DNA of 41,408 nucleotides from positions 1-41,408 of the forward strand of contig JAJDAY010000027.1 in NCBI GenBank assembly GCA_029261655.1. The letters run 5' to 3'. The notes beneath the pieces were generated by a model, which ran no database searches, was not told the DNA's origin, and saw only the letters and a program-made list of their open reading frames with translations. Position numbers and translations under genes: made by a program. Shown piece after piece: positions 15,926-26,181 of the stretch (position 1 is its first letter; each line of letters starts with the position of its first letter). This stretch comes from Nitrospinaceae bacterium. GTDB lineage: Bacteria > Nitrospinota > Nitrospinia > Nitrospinales > VA-1.

Positions 15926-18562
15926 ATGAGCGCTCTGCTTCCCTTTTTTCTTTCTTATCTCGGAGGATTATTAGCCGCGTTTCCCAAGTCCGCGCATTTT
16001 CTCTGGCCCTATCTCCTTCCCGCTTTGGTGGCAGGCTCTGGGTGGGTGATGGTTGCTGGAAGAAAAAAACAACCTCTACGGAACTGGGTCTTCCTGGCAC
16101 TTCTTCTCCTGGTGGGATATTTTTCCCCGACGGTATCCGAATTTTCTCGATCCCAAAATAACCTGCTCAACCACATCGACGAATCCCGGCGTTCCACTCT
16201 GGTCGGCATACTGGTCGATCCTCCTGAACGGCTTGAGCACAAAATGCGCTTCCTGGTGGAGGTTCTGGAACTAAAAACCAAAGAACAGCGAAAAAAAGTG
16301 TCGGGGCGGGTGCGGTTGACCCATTACCACCCTGAACTCATCGAAAATTCCCTGCAAGCGGGAGACCTTGTCCGCTTCAGCCGAGTCCGCTTGAAGCATC
16401 CGCGCAATTTCAAAAACCCCGGCGCCTTCGATTATCGAAGCTACCTTAAGGTCCGGGGCATCGCCGCCAACGGTTCGCTTTCCAAAAACAGTTCAATAGA
16501 AACGCTGGGAACTCGGCCCCAGCCTTTTTACAAATCCCTGCAAACCAGCCTGCACGGTGGCTTGCTAAAAACATTGGAAGCCGAGTATTCCGGCGAACAG
16601 GGCGCTCTGCTAAAAGCCATGGTTTTCGGGCAAAAAAGCCATCTCTCCGATGCCCTGAAAGAAGCCTACATCGCCACGGGACTGTCCCACCTGATGGCGG
16701 TGTCTGGACTGCATGTGGGGTTCGTCGCGTGGGCGGCTTTTATTATTTTCTGGCCGGTGACGTTTTACAGCCTGTTAAAATTTCGCCCCGAATGGGCGCA
16801 GTCGGGGGCCGCCCGAAAAATCGTCGCCGCTCTCTGTATTCTCCCGGTGTTGTTTTACCTGGCTTTGGTATTGCCCAAAATCACCGCTCTCAGAGCCGGG
16901 TTCATGGTGCTGGTTTTCCTGTTCGCCATTCTGGTCAACCGGGAACGGGATTTATTCAACATACTTCTGATAGCGGCGTTTTTAATCCTGACATGGAACC
17001 CTCAAGCGATGCTGGATGTCAGCTTTCAATTGTCCTTTTCAGCCATGGCCGGCATTATTTTTGTGATGAGTCATATCGCCCGTCTCGAAGACGACCCCAT
17101 CGACCGCATGGGAGAGCAACCCTGGTATCGACGGTTCCTCATGAGCCTGCCGTTTGAGGAATTACAACAACTCTCCTCGCCGCAAAAATGGTTGCAGTCG
17201 CTGAAAAAATACTTTGCCGCCTCTTTGCTGGTTTCCCTGGCGGTTTATGTGAGCACCCTGCCCTTCCTTATTTTTCATTTCAACCGGGTGAGCCTGATTG
17301 GGCTTTTCATCAATCTCATCATGATTCCGCTGGCCTCGATTCTCATCCCTTTAGCGTTGGTCGCTCTTTGTCTTGGGTCGGTTTTTCCGGCGTTGGGGTG
17401 GCTTTTGTCTTTTCCACTGCATTTTCTACTCGAATGTTTCCTGACCCTCCCCCAGTTTTTCGCGTCCTTTCCCTACGCATCGGTTTACCTGCCTTCTCCG
17501 CCCCACGCGTGGATTCTCTTGTATGCCTTCGTTCTTCTGGGCGGGATCTGGCTCGCACTGCAAAAACCCGCCACCGTAAAGCAGACTCCGCGAAAGTTCC
17601 AAAGCGTGATTTTGATAAAGGCAAGCCTGATCTTCGCCTCATTGGGCGTTCTGGCGCTGATGATCTGGCCCCGATTACTGGAACAGCCGAGAGAACAGTT
17701 ACAAATTTCTATTCTGGATGTCGGTCAGGGGGAGTCGATCTTCATTGAGTTTCCCAACCAGGAAACCATGATTCTCGATGGCGGCGGATTTTATAAAAAC
17801 TCCCTGGATGTCGGGAAAATGGTGGTCGCTTCTTTTTTGTGGAACCGTGGAGTCAGCCATATCGACTATATGGCGGCGACTCATTCCGACCAGGACCACA
17901 TCAGCGGTCTGGAATCTTTGGTCGATCTCTTTTCCATCGGACATTTTCTCGATGGATTCTCCAACCTGACCGATTCCCGCATCGACCGGTTGAAACAAAA
18001 AACCCTGTCGAAAAAATCGGTACTGGTTCCATTGATACCGGGAGTTCCTCTGAACATTGGCGAGGTCCGGCTGACCGCCCTCCACCCCGGCCCGGAATTC
18101 ATCCTGCAAACCATCTCCCATAGAAAAAACAAGGTGGATAACGAGCTGTCTCTGGTCCTGCGTTTGGAGTACCGGGAGTTCAGCATGTTGCTCACCGGGG
18201 ACATTGGAAAGTCCACAGAGGAATATCTGGTCGAACGGGACTTTGCCCTCAAAGCCAATTTTTTGAAAAGCCCGCATCACGGGAGCCGCTTTTCCAATTC
18301 ACTCTCGTTTATCAGCGCCGTCAATCCGCAAGCGGTTATTTTCTCCAGCGGCTACCTGAATAGGATGCGTCACCCCCACCCCGAAGTGATTGAGCGGTAT
18401 AAATCCGTCGGAACAAAAATATGGAGGACCGACCTCAACGGCTCGATCCACATCACCACGGACGGAATTCGACACCGGGTCAGAAGCTTTTCCAATCCCT
18501 CAACGCGGGAAGGAAAAACAGGGCTGACGATCGCTTCGCTCACCCACCAGGGAGGAAAGTAA
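15926..18562 (+). CDS. comEC: DNA uptake channel protein ComEC/Rec2
   Basis: Inner-membrane channel for single-stranded DNA during natural transformation. The 878-residue product has N-terminal membrane helices with an OB-like DUF4131 region (about 1-190), and the Competence domain with many helices (about 225-560, including ATGLSHLMAVSGLHVGF). A C-terminal metallo-beta-lactamase fold starts near 590 (ISILDVGQGESIFIEF) and carries His653, Asp655, Asp657 and His658 (HSDQDH), then LTGD and SPHHGS. All three parts are complete, so the protein is likely functional. The metal motif is intact, unlike in some ComEC relatives. No other competence genes are in the window. Confidence 0.95.
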   Translation: MSALLPFFLSYLGGLLAAFPKSAHFLWPYLLPALVAGSGWVMVAGRKKQPLRNWVFLALLLLVGYFSPTVSEFSRSQNNLLNHIDESRRSTLVGILVDPPERLEHKMRFLVEVLELKTKEQRKKVSGRVRLTHYHPELIENSLQAGDLVRFSRVRLKHPRNFKNPGAFDYRSYLKVRGIAANGSLSKNSSIETLGTRPQPFYKSLQTSLHGGLLKTLEAEYSGEQGALLKAMVFGQKSHLSDALKEAYIATGLSHLMAVSGLHVGFVAWAAFIIFWPVTFYSLLKFRPEWAQSGAARKIVAALCILPVLFYLALVLPKITALRAGFMVLVFLFAILVNRERDLFNILLIAAFLILTWNPQAMLDVSFQLSFSAMAGIIFVMSHIARLEDDPIDRMGEQPWYRRFLMSLPFEELQQLSSPQKWLQSLKKYFAASLLVSLAVYVSTLPFLIFHFNRVSLIGLFINLIMIPLASILIPLALVALCLGSVFPALGWLLSFPLHFLLECFLTLPQFFASFPYASVYLPSPPHAWILLYAFVLLGGIWLALQKPATVKQTPRKFQSVILIKASLIFASLGVLALMIWPRLLEQPREQLQISILDVGQGESIFIEFPNQETMILDGGGFYKNSLDVGKMVVASFLWNRGVSHIDYMAATHSDQDHISGLESLVDLFSIGHFLDGFSNLTDSRIDRLKQKTLSKKSVLVPLIPGVPLNIGEVRLTALHPGPEFILQTISHRKNKVDNELSLVLRLEYREFSMLLTGDIGKSTEEYLVERDFALKANFLKSPHHGSRFSNSLSFISAVNPQAVIFSSGYLNRMRHPHPEVIERYKSVGTKIWRTDLNGSIHITTDGIRHRVRSFSNPSTREGKTGLTIASLTHQGGK

Positions 18563-18638
18563 CAGGACAAAAAAATTTCAGCGCTACCAAGTATTTTGTC
18601 CGCCAGGAACCCATCGTCCGTTAATTTTTGGTCCAGCG

Positions 18639-18716
18639 GTATGTGATATTTGACCGTTGCTTTCATGCCCCTGTGGTATCCCCTTCTTCATTAGCTTTCA
18701 TGCCCCGAAGGGGTAG
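18639..18716 (-). repeat. Inverted copies of the intergenic repeat seen at 13.2 kb
   Basis: On the minus strand two units read CCCCTTCGGGGCATGAAAG (18695-18716 region) and GGGGCATGAAAGCAACGGTC followed by a TATCACATACC end (18639-18671). The second unit matches 13216-13249 at 31 of 34 positions. The pair brackets rnr-comEC in opposite orientation. The first contains a CCCC/GGGG stem with a UUC(G) loop. Located between comEC and the convergent cold-shock gene. Confidence 0.75.
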
Positions 18717-18733
18717 CAAGGAGTACGCTGGGT

Positions 18734-18934
18734 TTATTTTGGAATCACGTTTGCCGCTTGCGGGCCTTTAGGGCCGTCATTTTTCTCAAATTCAACTTCC
18801 TGACCTTCCTTTAATGTTTTGAACCCCTCCCCCTGGACCGCCGAAAAGTGGACAAAAACATCTTCTCCCTCTGCAGACTCGATAAAACCATAACCCTTTT
18901 TATCGCTGAACCACTTGACTTTTCCTCCAGACAT
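18734..18934 (-). CDS. CspA-family cold-shock protein
   Basis: A 66-residue single cold-shock domain, an RNA chaperone in the cytosol. RNP1 (KGYGFIE) and RNP2 (VFVHFSAV) motifs are intact, as is the [11 protein letters not shown] start. The frame stays open to 19051, but the ATG at 18934 has GGGGGAGGG upstream at SD distance and gives the family's standard length; the longer version would add 39 unrelated residues. It is transcribed divergently from the ABC ATPase genes and ends close to the repeat cluster after comEC. Whether it is cold-induced cannot be told: the 5' leader from the predicted promoter is only about 55 nt, short for a thermosensing leader. Confidence 0.95.
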   Translation of the reverse strand: MSGGKVKWFSDKKGYGFIESAEGEDVFVHFSAVQGEGFKTLKEGQEVEFEKNDGPKGPQAANVIPK

Positions 18935-18995
18935 AACACACACCCTCCCCCTTGATTTCAATGTCCCGCGCATAGGATAAATCCGATTATTTGTC

Positions 18996-19047
18996 AGATA
19001 ACATGGGAAACCGGTCTCTGTCAAGAGTTTCATTCGGACAACCGAAT
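18996..19047 (-). promoter_or_regulatory. Sigma70-type promoter of the cold-shock gene with upstream palindrome
   Basis: On the minus strand TTGACA (19019-19024) and TTATCT (18996-19001) are separated by 17 bp, a full-consensus -35 with a weaker -10. Just upstream of the -35 lies the palindrome ATTCGG-ACAA-CCGAAT (19032-19047), a possible operator. Confidence 0.6.
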
Positions 19048-19184
19048 TCACTCCATAAATAACAATAATTTAAAAGTAACCGCTCTGCCTTTCATCCTCA
19101 TCTGAAAAATTCAATAAATTTGTTTTGTAGAAAGCCTCTGCTCTATACTGCCGCTTAAGGATATTGCGAACACAGGGAAAACCC

Positions 19185-20171
19185 ATGGTAGATTCAGATC
19201 TTCGGGTCGAAAATTTAAAAGTGACATTTTCCGGCAGGAATGGGGAGTTAACGGCGGTCGACGGAATCAGCTACCATCTCGATGCCGGAGAAATTCTAGC
19301 GATCGTCGGAGAATCCGGTTGCGGTAAAACGGTCGGCGCTCTTTCCATTCTGCGTTTGATTCCTGAGCCGCCCGGAAAAATTGCACAGGGAAGCATCACT
19401 TTCAACTCCAGGGATCTATTGCAACTGCCCCAAAGGGAACTCCAGAAAATTCGCGGGAACGATATTGCCATGATTTTCCAGGACCCGATGACCAGTCTCA
19501 ATCCGGTGCTGACCCTGGGCGACCAAATGATGGAACCCATTCTAAGACACTCCCGCCTGACGCAAAAGGAAGCCTGGCAAAAGGCCGTGGAGGTCTTACG
19601 CTCGGTGGAGATCCCCTCCCCCGCAGAAAAAATGAACCAATACCCGCATCAGTTGAGCGGCGGCATGCGCCAACGGGTTATGATCGGCATGGCATTGACC
19701 TGCTCACCGAAAATCCTGATCGCCGACGAACCCACGACCGCTCTCGATGTTCTCATCCAGGCGCAGATCATGGATTTATTGCAACAATCAAAAGAACAAA
19801 CCGGGATGTCGATTCTGCTCATAACGCACGATCTCGGCATGGTCACCGAAATTGCCCAACGGGTCATCGTGATGTATGCGGGCAAAATTGTGGAGTCCGG
19901 CCCCGCCAAAGAATTATTTCAAACGCCGCTTCATCCCTACACCCTGGGGCTTAAAAATTCTGTTCCCAAACTGGGGCAAAAGCTTGGAACCAGCAAGCGT
20001 CTTGTTGAAATTTCAGGCAACGTACCTTCTTTAAATCTACTCCCGTCAGGATGCGCCTTTCACCCCCGTTGCCCATCGGTGATGGAACGTTGTAAAACAG
20101 AGACACCCGTTCTTAAGAAAGTAGGTCCGGGGCGCGAAGTGTCCTGCTGGCTGGAGGGAAACCCGACATGA
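19185..20171 (+). CDS. Oligopeptide/dipeptide ABC transporter ATPase (DppD/OppD type)
   Basis: First of two ATPases that power a peptide- or nickel-type ABC importer at the inner membrane. The 328-residue product has Walker [10 protein letters not shown]-loop in [12 protein letters not shown], signature LSGGMRQR, Walker [13 protein letters not shown], and the C-terminal oligo_HPY region with the Cys-containing [14 protein letters not shown] typical of this subfamily. The ATG at 19185 is chosen; a TTG at 19164 would add seven residues. The next gene overlaps its stop (ATGA), so the two are translationally coupled. No substrate-binding protein or permease gene is adjacent, so the substrate cannot be inferred. 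Confidence 0.93.
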   Translation: MVDSDLRVENLKVTFSGRNGELTAVDGISYHLDAGEILAIVGESGCGKTVGALSILRLIPEPPGKIAQGSITFNSRDLLQLPQRELQKIRGNDIAMIFQDPMTSLNPVLTLGDQMMEPILRHSRLTQKEAWQKAVEVLRSVEIPSPAEKMNQYPHQLSGGMRQRVMIGMALTCSPKILIADEPTTALDVLIQAQIMDLLQQSKEQTGMSILLITHDLGMVTEIAQRVIVMYAGKIVESGPAKELFQTPLHPYTLGLKNSVPKLGQKLGTSKRLVEISGNVPSLNLLPSGCAFHPRCPSVMERCKTETPVLKKVGPGREVSCWLEGNPT

Positions 20172-21151
20172 CGACCCCTTCGTCAAATCCGAATCTGCTG
20201 GAAATCAAACACCTCAAAAAGCATTTCAGCTCAGGCGGGAGTTTTCTTGGAAAACCAAGCCTCAACGTCCGCGCTGTGGACGGAATTTCATTCACACTCA
20301 AGGCGGGGGAAACTCTGGGGTTGGTCGGTGAAAGCGGTTGCGGAAAATCCACCGCCGCCCGCGCAATTTTGAGACTGGTGGAACCCACTTCCGGGGAAGT
20401 TCTTTATCAGGGGAAAAACCTGGCCTCTCTTTCTCAAAGTGCAATGCAGACTCTGAGACAGGAAATGCAGATCATTTTCCAGGACCCAAGCGCTTCCCTC
20501 AACCCGCGCAGACGGATCGAAAGTATTCTGGAAGAACCTTTTATAATCCACAACATCGCCGACAAACCAGAGAGAAAGGAACGGGTCGCCCGGTTGTTAA
20601 AAAAGGTCGGGCTGGCGCCTGAGCATGCCCGCCGTTTCCCTCATGAGTTCAGCGGCGGCCAATTACAAAGAATCGCCATTGCCAGGGCGATCGCTTTGAA
20701 CCCGCGATTGATTGTCGCCGACGAGCCGGTTTCCTCGCTGGACGTTTCTATTCAAGCTCAGGTGATAAACCTCATGCAGGACCTCAAGGAAACTATGAAT
20801 ATTTCCTACCTGTTCATTTCTCATGACATGGCCATTGTCGAACATTTTTCAGATCGGGTGGCCGTGATGTATCTTGGAAAAATCGTCGAAATGGCAACCA
20901 GCGAAAAACTTTACCGAGACCCTCGCCACCCGTATACCGAAGCTCTGCTTTCGGTCATTCCGAAGATGGAATCGGGTCGCGAACAACAACGGCACTTGAT
21001 AAAGGGAGACATTCCGAGTCCCGCGAATCCTCCCGGCGGGTGCGCGTTTCATACACGCTGTCCCATCAAGGAAAAACAATGCGAGTCCACCGTCCCCGAA
21101 CTCAAAGAAATTGCACCGGGGCATTTTGTGGCTTGCTTGTTACGGGAATAA
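20168..21151 (+). CDS. Oligopeptide/dipeptide ABC transporter ATPase (DppF/OppF type)
   Basis: Second ATPase of the pair, 327 residues. It shows Walker [10 protein letters not shown], the [15 protein letters not shown]-loop region, signature FSGGQLQR, Walker [14 protein letters not shown], the switch His in [12 protein letters not shown], and a C-terminal oligo_HPY segment ([15 protein letters not shown]). OppF/DppF proteins typically form a heterodimer with OppD/DppD, matching the ATGA overlap with the gene upstream. The paired Cys-containing tails are known in this family to hold an iron-sulphur cluster in some members, but that is not shown here. The matching membrane components must be encoded elsewhere. 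Confidence 0.93.
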   Translation: MTTPSSNPNLLEIKHLKKHFSSGGSFLGKPSLNVRAVDGISFTLKAGETLGLVGESGCGKSTAARAILRLVEPTSGEVLYQGKNLASLSQSAMQTLRQEMQIIFQDPSASLNPRRRIESILEEPFIIHNIADKPERKERVARLLKKVGLAPEHARRFPHEFSGGQLQRIAIARAIALNPRLIVADEPVSSLDVSIQAQVINLMQDLKETMNISYLFISHDMAIVEHFSDRVAVMYLGKIVEMATSEKLYRDPRHPYTEALLSVIPKMESGREQQRHLIKGDIPSPANPPGGCAFHTRCPIKEKQCESTVPELKEIAPGHFVACLLRE

Positions 21152-21199
21152 GCGTCAGGTATTAAAGTAAAGTGACAGGGAATTGAAAGGACAGGAAAA

Positions 21200-21664
21200 G
21201 TGAAAATAGGAATCATATCTGACACACACGGCCTGGTAAGACCGGAAGTGTACAAGGCGTTTGAGGGAGTGGACCTCATCCTGCACGCAGGCGACATCGG
21301 CAGTCACGATGTGATTCTGGAACTCACACCCATCGCCCCGGTCAAAGCCGTGGTCGGCAATGTCGATACAGATTTATTGCATCGCTTTGAAGAAAAAATA
21401 TCCTTCTCGATAGAAAATCACGCGATCCACCTCCAGCACATCCTTCATGAGTTTCCTGAAGAAAACAGGCTTTCTGACGGCCCTGTAAATGAAATTTTTA
21501 TTTTCGGTCATTCTCACAAACCGATGAACCAGCAAGCAGGAACGACTTTATATTTTAATCCGGGAAGCGCGGGTCCGCGCAGATTCAAACTCCCCATCAC
21601 GGTGGGGCTCATCACCTTGAATGAAAGCCAGGTTACGGGAAGTATCATTTCTCTGGAAAATTAA
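21200..21664 (+). CDS. YfcE/MJ0936-type metallophosphodiesterase
   Basis: Small cytosolic calcineurin-like phosphoesterase, 154 residues, usual length for the family. Metal-binding motifs appear in order: SDTHG (D8, H10), [14 protein letters not shown], and GHSHKP, then [10 protein letters not shown]. Natural substrates of this group are mostly unknown; in vitro they cleave model phosphodiesters. The start is GTG at 21200 with AGGA seven bases upstream. It follows the ABC ATPases by 48 bp and may be co-transcribed. Its last codons overlap by 4 bp the end of the convergent GH15 gene. Confidence 0.92.
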   Translation: MKIGIISDTHGLVRPEVYKAFEGVDLILHAGDIGSHDVILELTPIAPVKAVVGNVDTDLLHRFEEKISFSIENHAIHLQHILHEFPEENRLSDGPVNEIFIFGHSHKPMNQQAGTTLYFNPGSAGPRRFKLPITVGLITLNESQVTGSIISLEN

Positions 21665-23550
21665 ATGCCTTTTCCCAAGGCTTTGTCGAGGTTGTGGGCG
21701 GCGCTGATGAGAGACAGGTGAGTGAAAGCCTGCGGGTAATTTCCCAGTTGTTCCCCATGCGATCCCACTTCTTCGGCATAGAGACCGAGCGGACTGGCGA
21801 AAGTCAGCATCTTTTCAAAAATCATACGCGCTTCCTGAAGGCGGCCCGCGCGGGTCAACGCTTCCACCAACCAGAAAGTACACATGGAAAAAGTTCCTTC
21901 CTCCCCTTCCAGTCCATCGCTATACGTTTCGTCGTTTTTATATCGGTAGACCAGGCTGTCGGAAATAAGATTCTTCATGATCTGGTCCAGCGTGGAAGTC
22001 ATTCTAGGGTCGGTGGGAGATATGAATTTCACCAGCGGCATGATGAGCGTGCTGGCGTCCAGGGTCGTGGAGCCGTAAAACTGAACGAAACTTTTGATTT
22101 CAGGGTTCCATCCTTTTTCCATGACTTCTTCATAAATCTGGTCGCGGACTTTAAGCCAGCGATCATGCGGAGCCGGAAAACTTCGATTATCAGCAAGCCT
22201 CAGCCCCCGGTCCAGGGCGACCCAACACATGACTTTGGAGTAAACAAAATGCCGTCGTCCGCCACGCACTTCCCAGATACCTTCGTCCGGTTCCATCCAG
22301 TGATCGCAAACCCAGTCCAGGAGACGGCGCAAGTTGACCCATAAGTCATAAGAAATTGGCTGGCCGTATTTATTGTACAAATAAACCGAATCCATCAACT
22401 CGCCGTAAATATCCAACTGCAATTGCCCCGCCGCGCCATTGCCGATACGCACTGGCCGGGAATTGTTCCAACCGCAAAGGTGGTTGAGTTCCATCTCCGG
22501 CAGATGATGTTCCCCCCGCAATCCATACATGATCTGGAGCGACCCATCCTCGTTGGGTTCATCGCAACGCGCCTCCAACCATTTCATGAACGCGTCCGCC
22601 TCGTCCGTAAAACCAAGACACAACAAACCATAGAGGGTGAAACTCGCATCACGAATCCAGGTAAAGCGGTAATCCCAATTGCGTTTTCCCTCAATTTCTT
22701 CAGGCAAACTGGTGGTGGGGGCCGCCACGATGGCTCCCGTCGGTGAAAACGTCAGTAGTTTGAGAGTCAGGGCGGAACGATTGACCATTTCCCGCCACCT
22801 GCCACGGTATTGGCTTTTTGAAACCCAGTCGCGCCAAAAGTCGCAGGTCTGGCCAAACAATTCGATAGCATCCCGTTTCAAGGCACAAACATCTTCGGAG
22901 GCCACTTCCTCCGCCGCAACGCCCTTGATCGAAAAATACTGCCCTTCGCCCGCGCCTAAAACAAACTCGGCAGTCACTCCGGAACCCTGCTTCTCTAGAA
23001 GGACAGGTGCATGCAGAGCCAGCGCGCTATCGCCGCATTCAAAAACCGCCCCTTCCTTGCTTAAGTTAACTTTATGGCCTGATTGGGCGTAATTAAAAGC
23101 AGGAAAACACTCCAGGCGAAACTTTAAATTACCGCGAACCACACGCACCATACGTACAATCTGGCAATGTTCCACTTCATGGCGGTTATCATGAGGCGCC
23201 CCCAGCGGCATGAAGTCGGTGATCTCCCCCACCCCGTCTTTGTGCAGGAACCTTGTGACCAATACATTGGTGTCGGGCCGGTAAAGCTGTTTTTTTTTGA
23301 AATTTCCGACCGGAGCAATTTTAAAAAATCCGCCTTTTTTCCTGTCCAGGATAGCCGAAAAAACGCTGGGAGAATCAAAATGCGGATAGCACAACCAGTC
23401 GATAGACCCTTCCTGACTCACCAGGGCAACCGTTCGCATGTTGCCTATCACCCCGTAATTCTCGATCGGCTGATCGTGCGGACCGCTGAAAGGATCTTTC
23501 AATCGGTCTTCAAATGATTTTGATTCTGCGGGGACATTGGCTTCATTCAT
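21661..23550 (-). CDS. Glycoside hydrolase family 15 (glucoamylase/trehalase-like)
   Basis: A 629-residue protein of the bacterial GH15 group, hydrolysing alpha-glucosidic bonds such as in short maltodextrins or trehalose. The N-terminal beta-sandwich begins [17 protein letters not shown] and [17 protein letters not shown]. The (alpha/alpha)6 barrel contains [33 protein letters not shown] and the catalytic-acid region [10 protein letters not shown], and a second Glu is in LGLYAEEVG near the C-terminus. No signal peptide is visible, so it probably acts in the cytosol on storage glucan or trehalose. It is a single-gene unit, convergent with the phosphodiesterase. GH15 members in this branch are hard to assign to one substrate from sequence. 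Confidence 0.93.
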   Translation of the reverse strand: MNEANVPAESKSFEDRLKDPFSGPHDQPIENYGVIGNMRTVALVSQEGSIDWLCYPHFDSPSVFSAILDRKKGGFFKIAPVGNFKKKQLYRPDTNVLVTRFLHKDGVGEITDFMPLGAPHDNRHEVEHCQIVRMVRVVRGNLKFRLECFPAFNYAQSGHKVNLSKEGAVFECGDSALALHAPVLLEKQGSGVTAEFVLGAGEGQYFSIKGVAAEEVASEDVCALKRDAIELFGQTCDFWRDWVSKSQYRGRWREMVNRSALTLKLLTFSPTGAIVAAPTTSLPEEIEGKRNWDYRFTWIRDASFTLYGLLCLGFTDEADAFMKWLEARCDEPNEDGSLQIMYGLRGEHHLPEMELNHLCGWNNSRPVRIGNGAAGQLQLDIYGELMDSVYLYNKYGQPISYDLWVNLRRLLDWVCDHWMEPDEGIWEVRGGRRHFVYSKVMCWVALDRGLRLADNRSFPAPHDRWLKVRDQIYEEVMEKGWNPEIKSFVQFYGSTTLDASTLIMPLVKFISPTDPRMTSTLDQIMKNLISDSLVYRYKNDETYSDGLEGEEGTFSMCTFWLVEALTRAGRLQEARMIFEKMLTFASPLGLYAEEVGSHGEQLGNYPQAFTHLSLISAAHNLDKALGKGI

Positions 23551-23963
23551 AAATCGCTTCCCTCAAGACCTTCCTCGAATAACCGGCGTCTTTGCATTCT
23601 AAAACCGGAAAATAAAATACCTACTTTTGCATTCAATTATAATCTGAAACTTTGGCCGATGCCTTAAAAAGTTTTTTTCCCAATGCCCTTAACAAAATTA
23701 CTCCGCGTTTAACTTTTCAGGTTGCATTCCATTTTCTCCCAACCCTTTCCAAATAATTTTTCATTGGAAAATATTTTTTCTTACCTTTTAAAGTTTCGTC
23801 TGCTTTTACCGTTAACAAGATGACTTTATTTTTATTTACTTTCTATGTGTATTTTTAGCACGATAGCGGGGTATTCCACTTCTCACCATTGAACTGTCAA
23901 AGAGATTATTTGCCTTCGTTAACTCCCTTCCTTGTTGAACCTCTACTATAAAGGAAAACTGTC
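23551..23963. other. AT-rich divergent intergenic region
   Basis: This 413-bp gap lies between the GH15 gene and the collagen-like gene and must contain both promoters. It is AT-rich with many T and A runs and no convincing ORF, hairpin or repeat. AAAGGAAA lies seven bases before the collagen-like ATG as its ribosome-binding site, and CTATAAAGG at about 23946 may be part of a promoter. Confidence 0.5.
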
Positions 23964-26093
23964 ATGGCACATCTGCTGAGTGAAAGGTTTGAAATTAACA
24001 ATTCGGCTGGCGCAAGACCCTCAAGAAATGGACAGGGGTTGTTAACCCTTGTTTTAATTTTAACTTTTTTAACCTTTGCCGGCCCTGTTCTCGCGGATGA
24101 CGATTACAAAAAAAAACATAAGAAAAGCAAGAAACCGGTGATCTCCTTTGCGGTGGTCGATGATACGAAAACGATGATCGACATCAACGGAGAAAACCTT
24201 CACAGCAACGGAAAGACAAAAGTAATTCTTGGACGAAATGGAATGATGAATAGCCCCATTGATTTGATCCTCGATGTGTTGTCAACCGATACTGAAGGCA
24301 AGCAGATAATCGCGGGAATACCGGTTGGGGAGGTTGTGGCGGATGGTAACTATCTTCTGACGGTAATGCCCAGGAAAAATAAATCTGCTGAGTTCCACGC
24401 CACTTTTGGCGCACCAGGTTCCGGGGGCACTCCAGGACCTCAAGGTGACCCCGGACCAGAAGGTCCACAGGGTCCAGCGGGTGCTGACGGCGCTCAAGGT
24501 CTTCAAGGCGATCCCGGTCCTGAAGGACCCACAGGGCCGCAAGGATTACCTGGTGACGGGATTCCAGGTCCTCAGGGCGATCCCGGTCCGACAGGACCAG
24601 CGGGTCCGGCGGGTACTGATGGCGCTCAAGGTTTAGCGGGAACAAACGGCATTGATGGCGCCCCCGGCGCGCAAGGGCCGCAAGGCAATACTGGTCCGAC
24701 AGGACCGGCAGGTGCTGACGGCGCTCCAGGTTTGGCGGGAACCAACGGTAATGATGGTGCTCCCGGCGCTCAAGGTCCGCAAGGCGATCCCGGTCCGGCG
24801 GGTCCGGCAGGTGCTGACGGAGCCCAAGGTTTGGCGGGAACTAACGGAAATGATGGCGCTCCCGGTGCTCAAGGGCCGCAAGGCAATACTGGTCCGGCAG
24901 GACCTCAAGGGCCACAAGGAGTTGCAGGTTTACCGGGAGCCAACGGCAGTGATGGTGCTCCCGGCGCGCAAGGGCCGCAGGGCGATACCGGTCCGACAGG
25001 ACCGGCGGGTGCCGATGGAGCTGACGGTGCTGATGGAACGGGTATAGCTATCTTTGACCTTGGGAACACCGCAGGCGGAAACGGTGCATTGTCAAACAAC
25101 TTCAATAACCAAAACGTACCCGCCGATGGCGAATTTAACACCGCTTTTGGCAACAATGCACTACAAGCCAATACCTTTGGAGATCGCAACACCGCCATTG
25201 GGGCCAATGCGCTTTTATCGAATACCATAGGGGTATCCAACACTGCCATTGGGGGAGCCGCGCTCCTAGGAAATCTCGAAGGCATATCCAACGTGGCCAT
25301 AGGGTTATCCGCGCTTAGCAGTAACACCACAGGCGATAGCAACACCGCCATAGGGGTCGGTGCGCTTTCGCAAAATACAGGTTCAGACAACATCGCCATT
25401 GGGGAAGGTGCTGGAACCCAAAACATAACCGGGAACCACAACATCTGGATTGGTGACGATGGGTTGGCCTCTTCTTCTGATAACGATACCATCCGCATCG
25501 GCACTGTGACGGGCGCTGTTTTAGCGCCTGTTCATACCAGAGCTTTTATAGCGGGGATCTCTGGTGTGAACGTTGCCGGGGGAGTCCCTGTGCTCGTCAA
25601 GCCTGACGGACAGCTTGGAACGGTTTTATCTTCCGCCCGCTACAAGGAAGACATCCGCGATCTGGGAGATGTGAGTAGCCGTCTTTTGAATTTACGTCCT
25701 GTTTCCTTCCGCTACAAAGCCGACGTGCAAAAAGGGGAACGCCCGGTGCAATACGGTCTCATTGCCGAGGAAGTTGCCCAAGTGTTTCCAGAACTGGCGA
25801 TCTACAACAAAGAAGGTAAACCCGAAACCGTGGCTTACCACATCCTGAGTACGTTACTGCTCAATGAACTTCAGGGTATGCAAAGCCAGGTCATCGAGTT
25901 GAAATCCACGCGCAATGAAAATGAAGACCGGCTGGTGGAACTCGAAAGAGAGCTTAAGGAGAATAAGGCGCGGCTGGTAGCCTGGGAAAATGAACGCCGG
26001 GAAAAAGAAGCACGGTTGATTGCCCTTGAGGGTATGGTCGAACGGTTGGCCGCACCCACGCATCACCGGGCAAGTTTTGTTCCGGCTCAATAA
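23964..26093 (+). CDS. Secreted collagen-like protein with YadA-type head repeats and S74 chaperone-like C-terminus
   Basis: Probable trimeric extracellular fibre, 709 residues. A long n-region and hydrophobic stretch ending VLA (about 25-44) form a signal peptide. Residues 50-145 resemble an IPT/TIG-like domain. Residues about 150-358 are Gly-X-Y collagen triplets, partly in 33-residue tandem units. Residues about 376-505 repeat NTAxGxxAL-type strands like YadA/Hep_Hag heads. Then comes an S74-type intramolecular chaperone: [13 protein letters not shown] with Ser556 and Lys561 in the spacing of the self-cleaving dyad, and [16 protein letters not shown] coiled coil (about 625-695) finishes it. 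No membrane anchor is present, so attachment to the cell is unclear. Phage tail fibres share these modules, but no other phage genes are near. Confidence 0.88.
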   Translation: MAHLLSERFEINNSAGARPSRNGQGLLTLVLILTFLTFAGPVLADDDYKKKHKKSKKPVISFAVVDDTKTMIDINGENLHSNGKTKVILGRNGMMNSPIDLILDVLSTDTEGKQIIAGIPVGEVVADGNYLLTVMPRKNKSAEFHATFGAPGSGGTPGPQGDPGPEGPQGPAGADGAQGLQGDPGPEGPTGPQGLPGDGIPGPQGDPGPTGPAGPAGTDGAQGLAGTNGIDGAPGAQGPQGNTGPTGPAGADGAPGLAGTNGNDGAPGAQGPQGDPGPAGPAGADGAQGLAGTNGNDGAPGAQGPQGNTGPAGPQGPQGVAGLPGANGSDGAPGAQGPQGDTGPTGPAGADGADGADGTGIAIFDLGNTAGGNGALSNNFNNQNVPADGEFNTAFGNNALQANTFGDRNTAIGANALLSNTIGVSNTAIGGAALLGNLEGISNVAIGLSALSSNTTGDSNTAIGVGALSQNTGSDNIAIGEGAGTQNITGNHNIWIGDDGLASSSDNDTIRIGTVTGAVLAPVHTRAFIAGISGVNVAGGVPVLVKPDGQLGTVLSSARYKEDIRDLGDVSSRLLNLRPVSFRYKADVQKGERPVQYGLIAEEVAQVFPELAIYNKEGKPETVAYHILSTLLLNELQGMQSQVIELKSTRNENEDRLVELERELKENKARLVAWENERREKEARLIALEGMVERLAAPTHHRASFVPAQ
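24618..24914 (+). repeat. 99-bp tandem repeats encoding collagen triplets
   Basis: Three in-frame units of exactly 99 bp start at Asp codons 24618, 24717 and 24816, each encoding [20 protein letters not shown] and then triplets. Partial and diverged units lie on both sides. Such arrays change copy number readily, so length variation between strains is expected. Confidence 0.85.
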
Positions 26094-26118
26094 ATCCGGC
26101 AATAAGGGTTGATCGGAC

Positions 26119-26155
26119 AGGCCCGGCAGGGCGCGCTTTGCGCCCCACCGGGCCT
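26119..26155. terminator. Strong GC-rich hairpin between convergent genes
   Basis: AGGCCCGG (26119-26126) pairs with CCGGGCCT (26148-26155). Inside, GGGCGC (26129-26134) pairs with GCGCCC (26140-26145) with a small internal loop. It lies 25 bp after the collagen-like stop and 27 bp before the end of the SnoaL-like gene. No T-run follows on either side, but the position suggests a bidirectional terminator. Confidence 0.65.
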
Positions 26156-26181
26156 TGCCTATTGCGTGAGACTCTATTTTA

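Noticed and set aside
24184..25504. Long minus-strand frames opposite the collagen-like gene
   Set aside because: They are mirror products of the Gly-X-Y repeats and carry no family motifs or ribosome-binding sites.
23964..26093. Prophage tail fibre
   Set aside because: Collagen and S74 modules occur in phage fibres, but a signal peptide is present and there are no phage structural, lysis or integration genes nearby.
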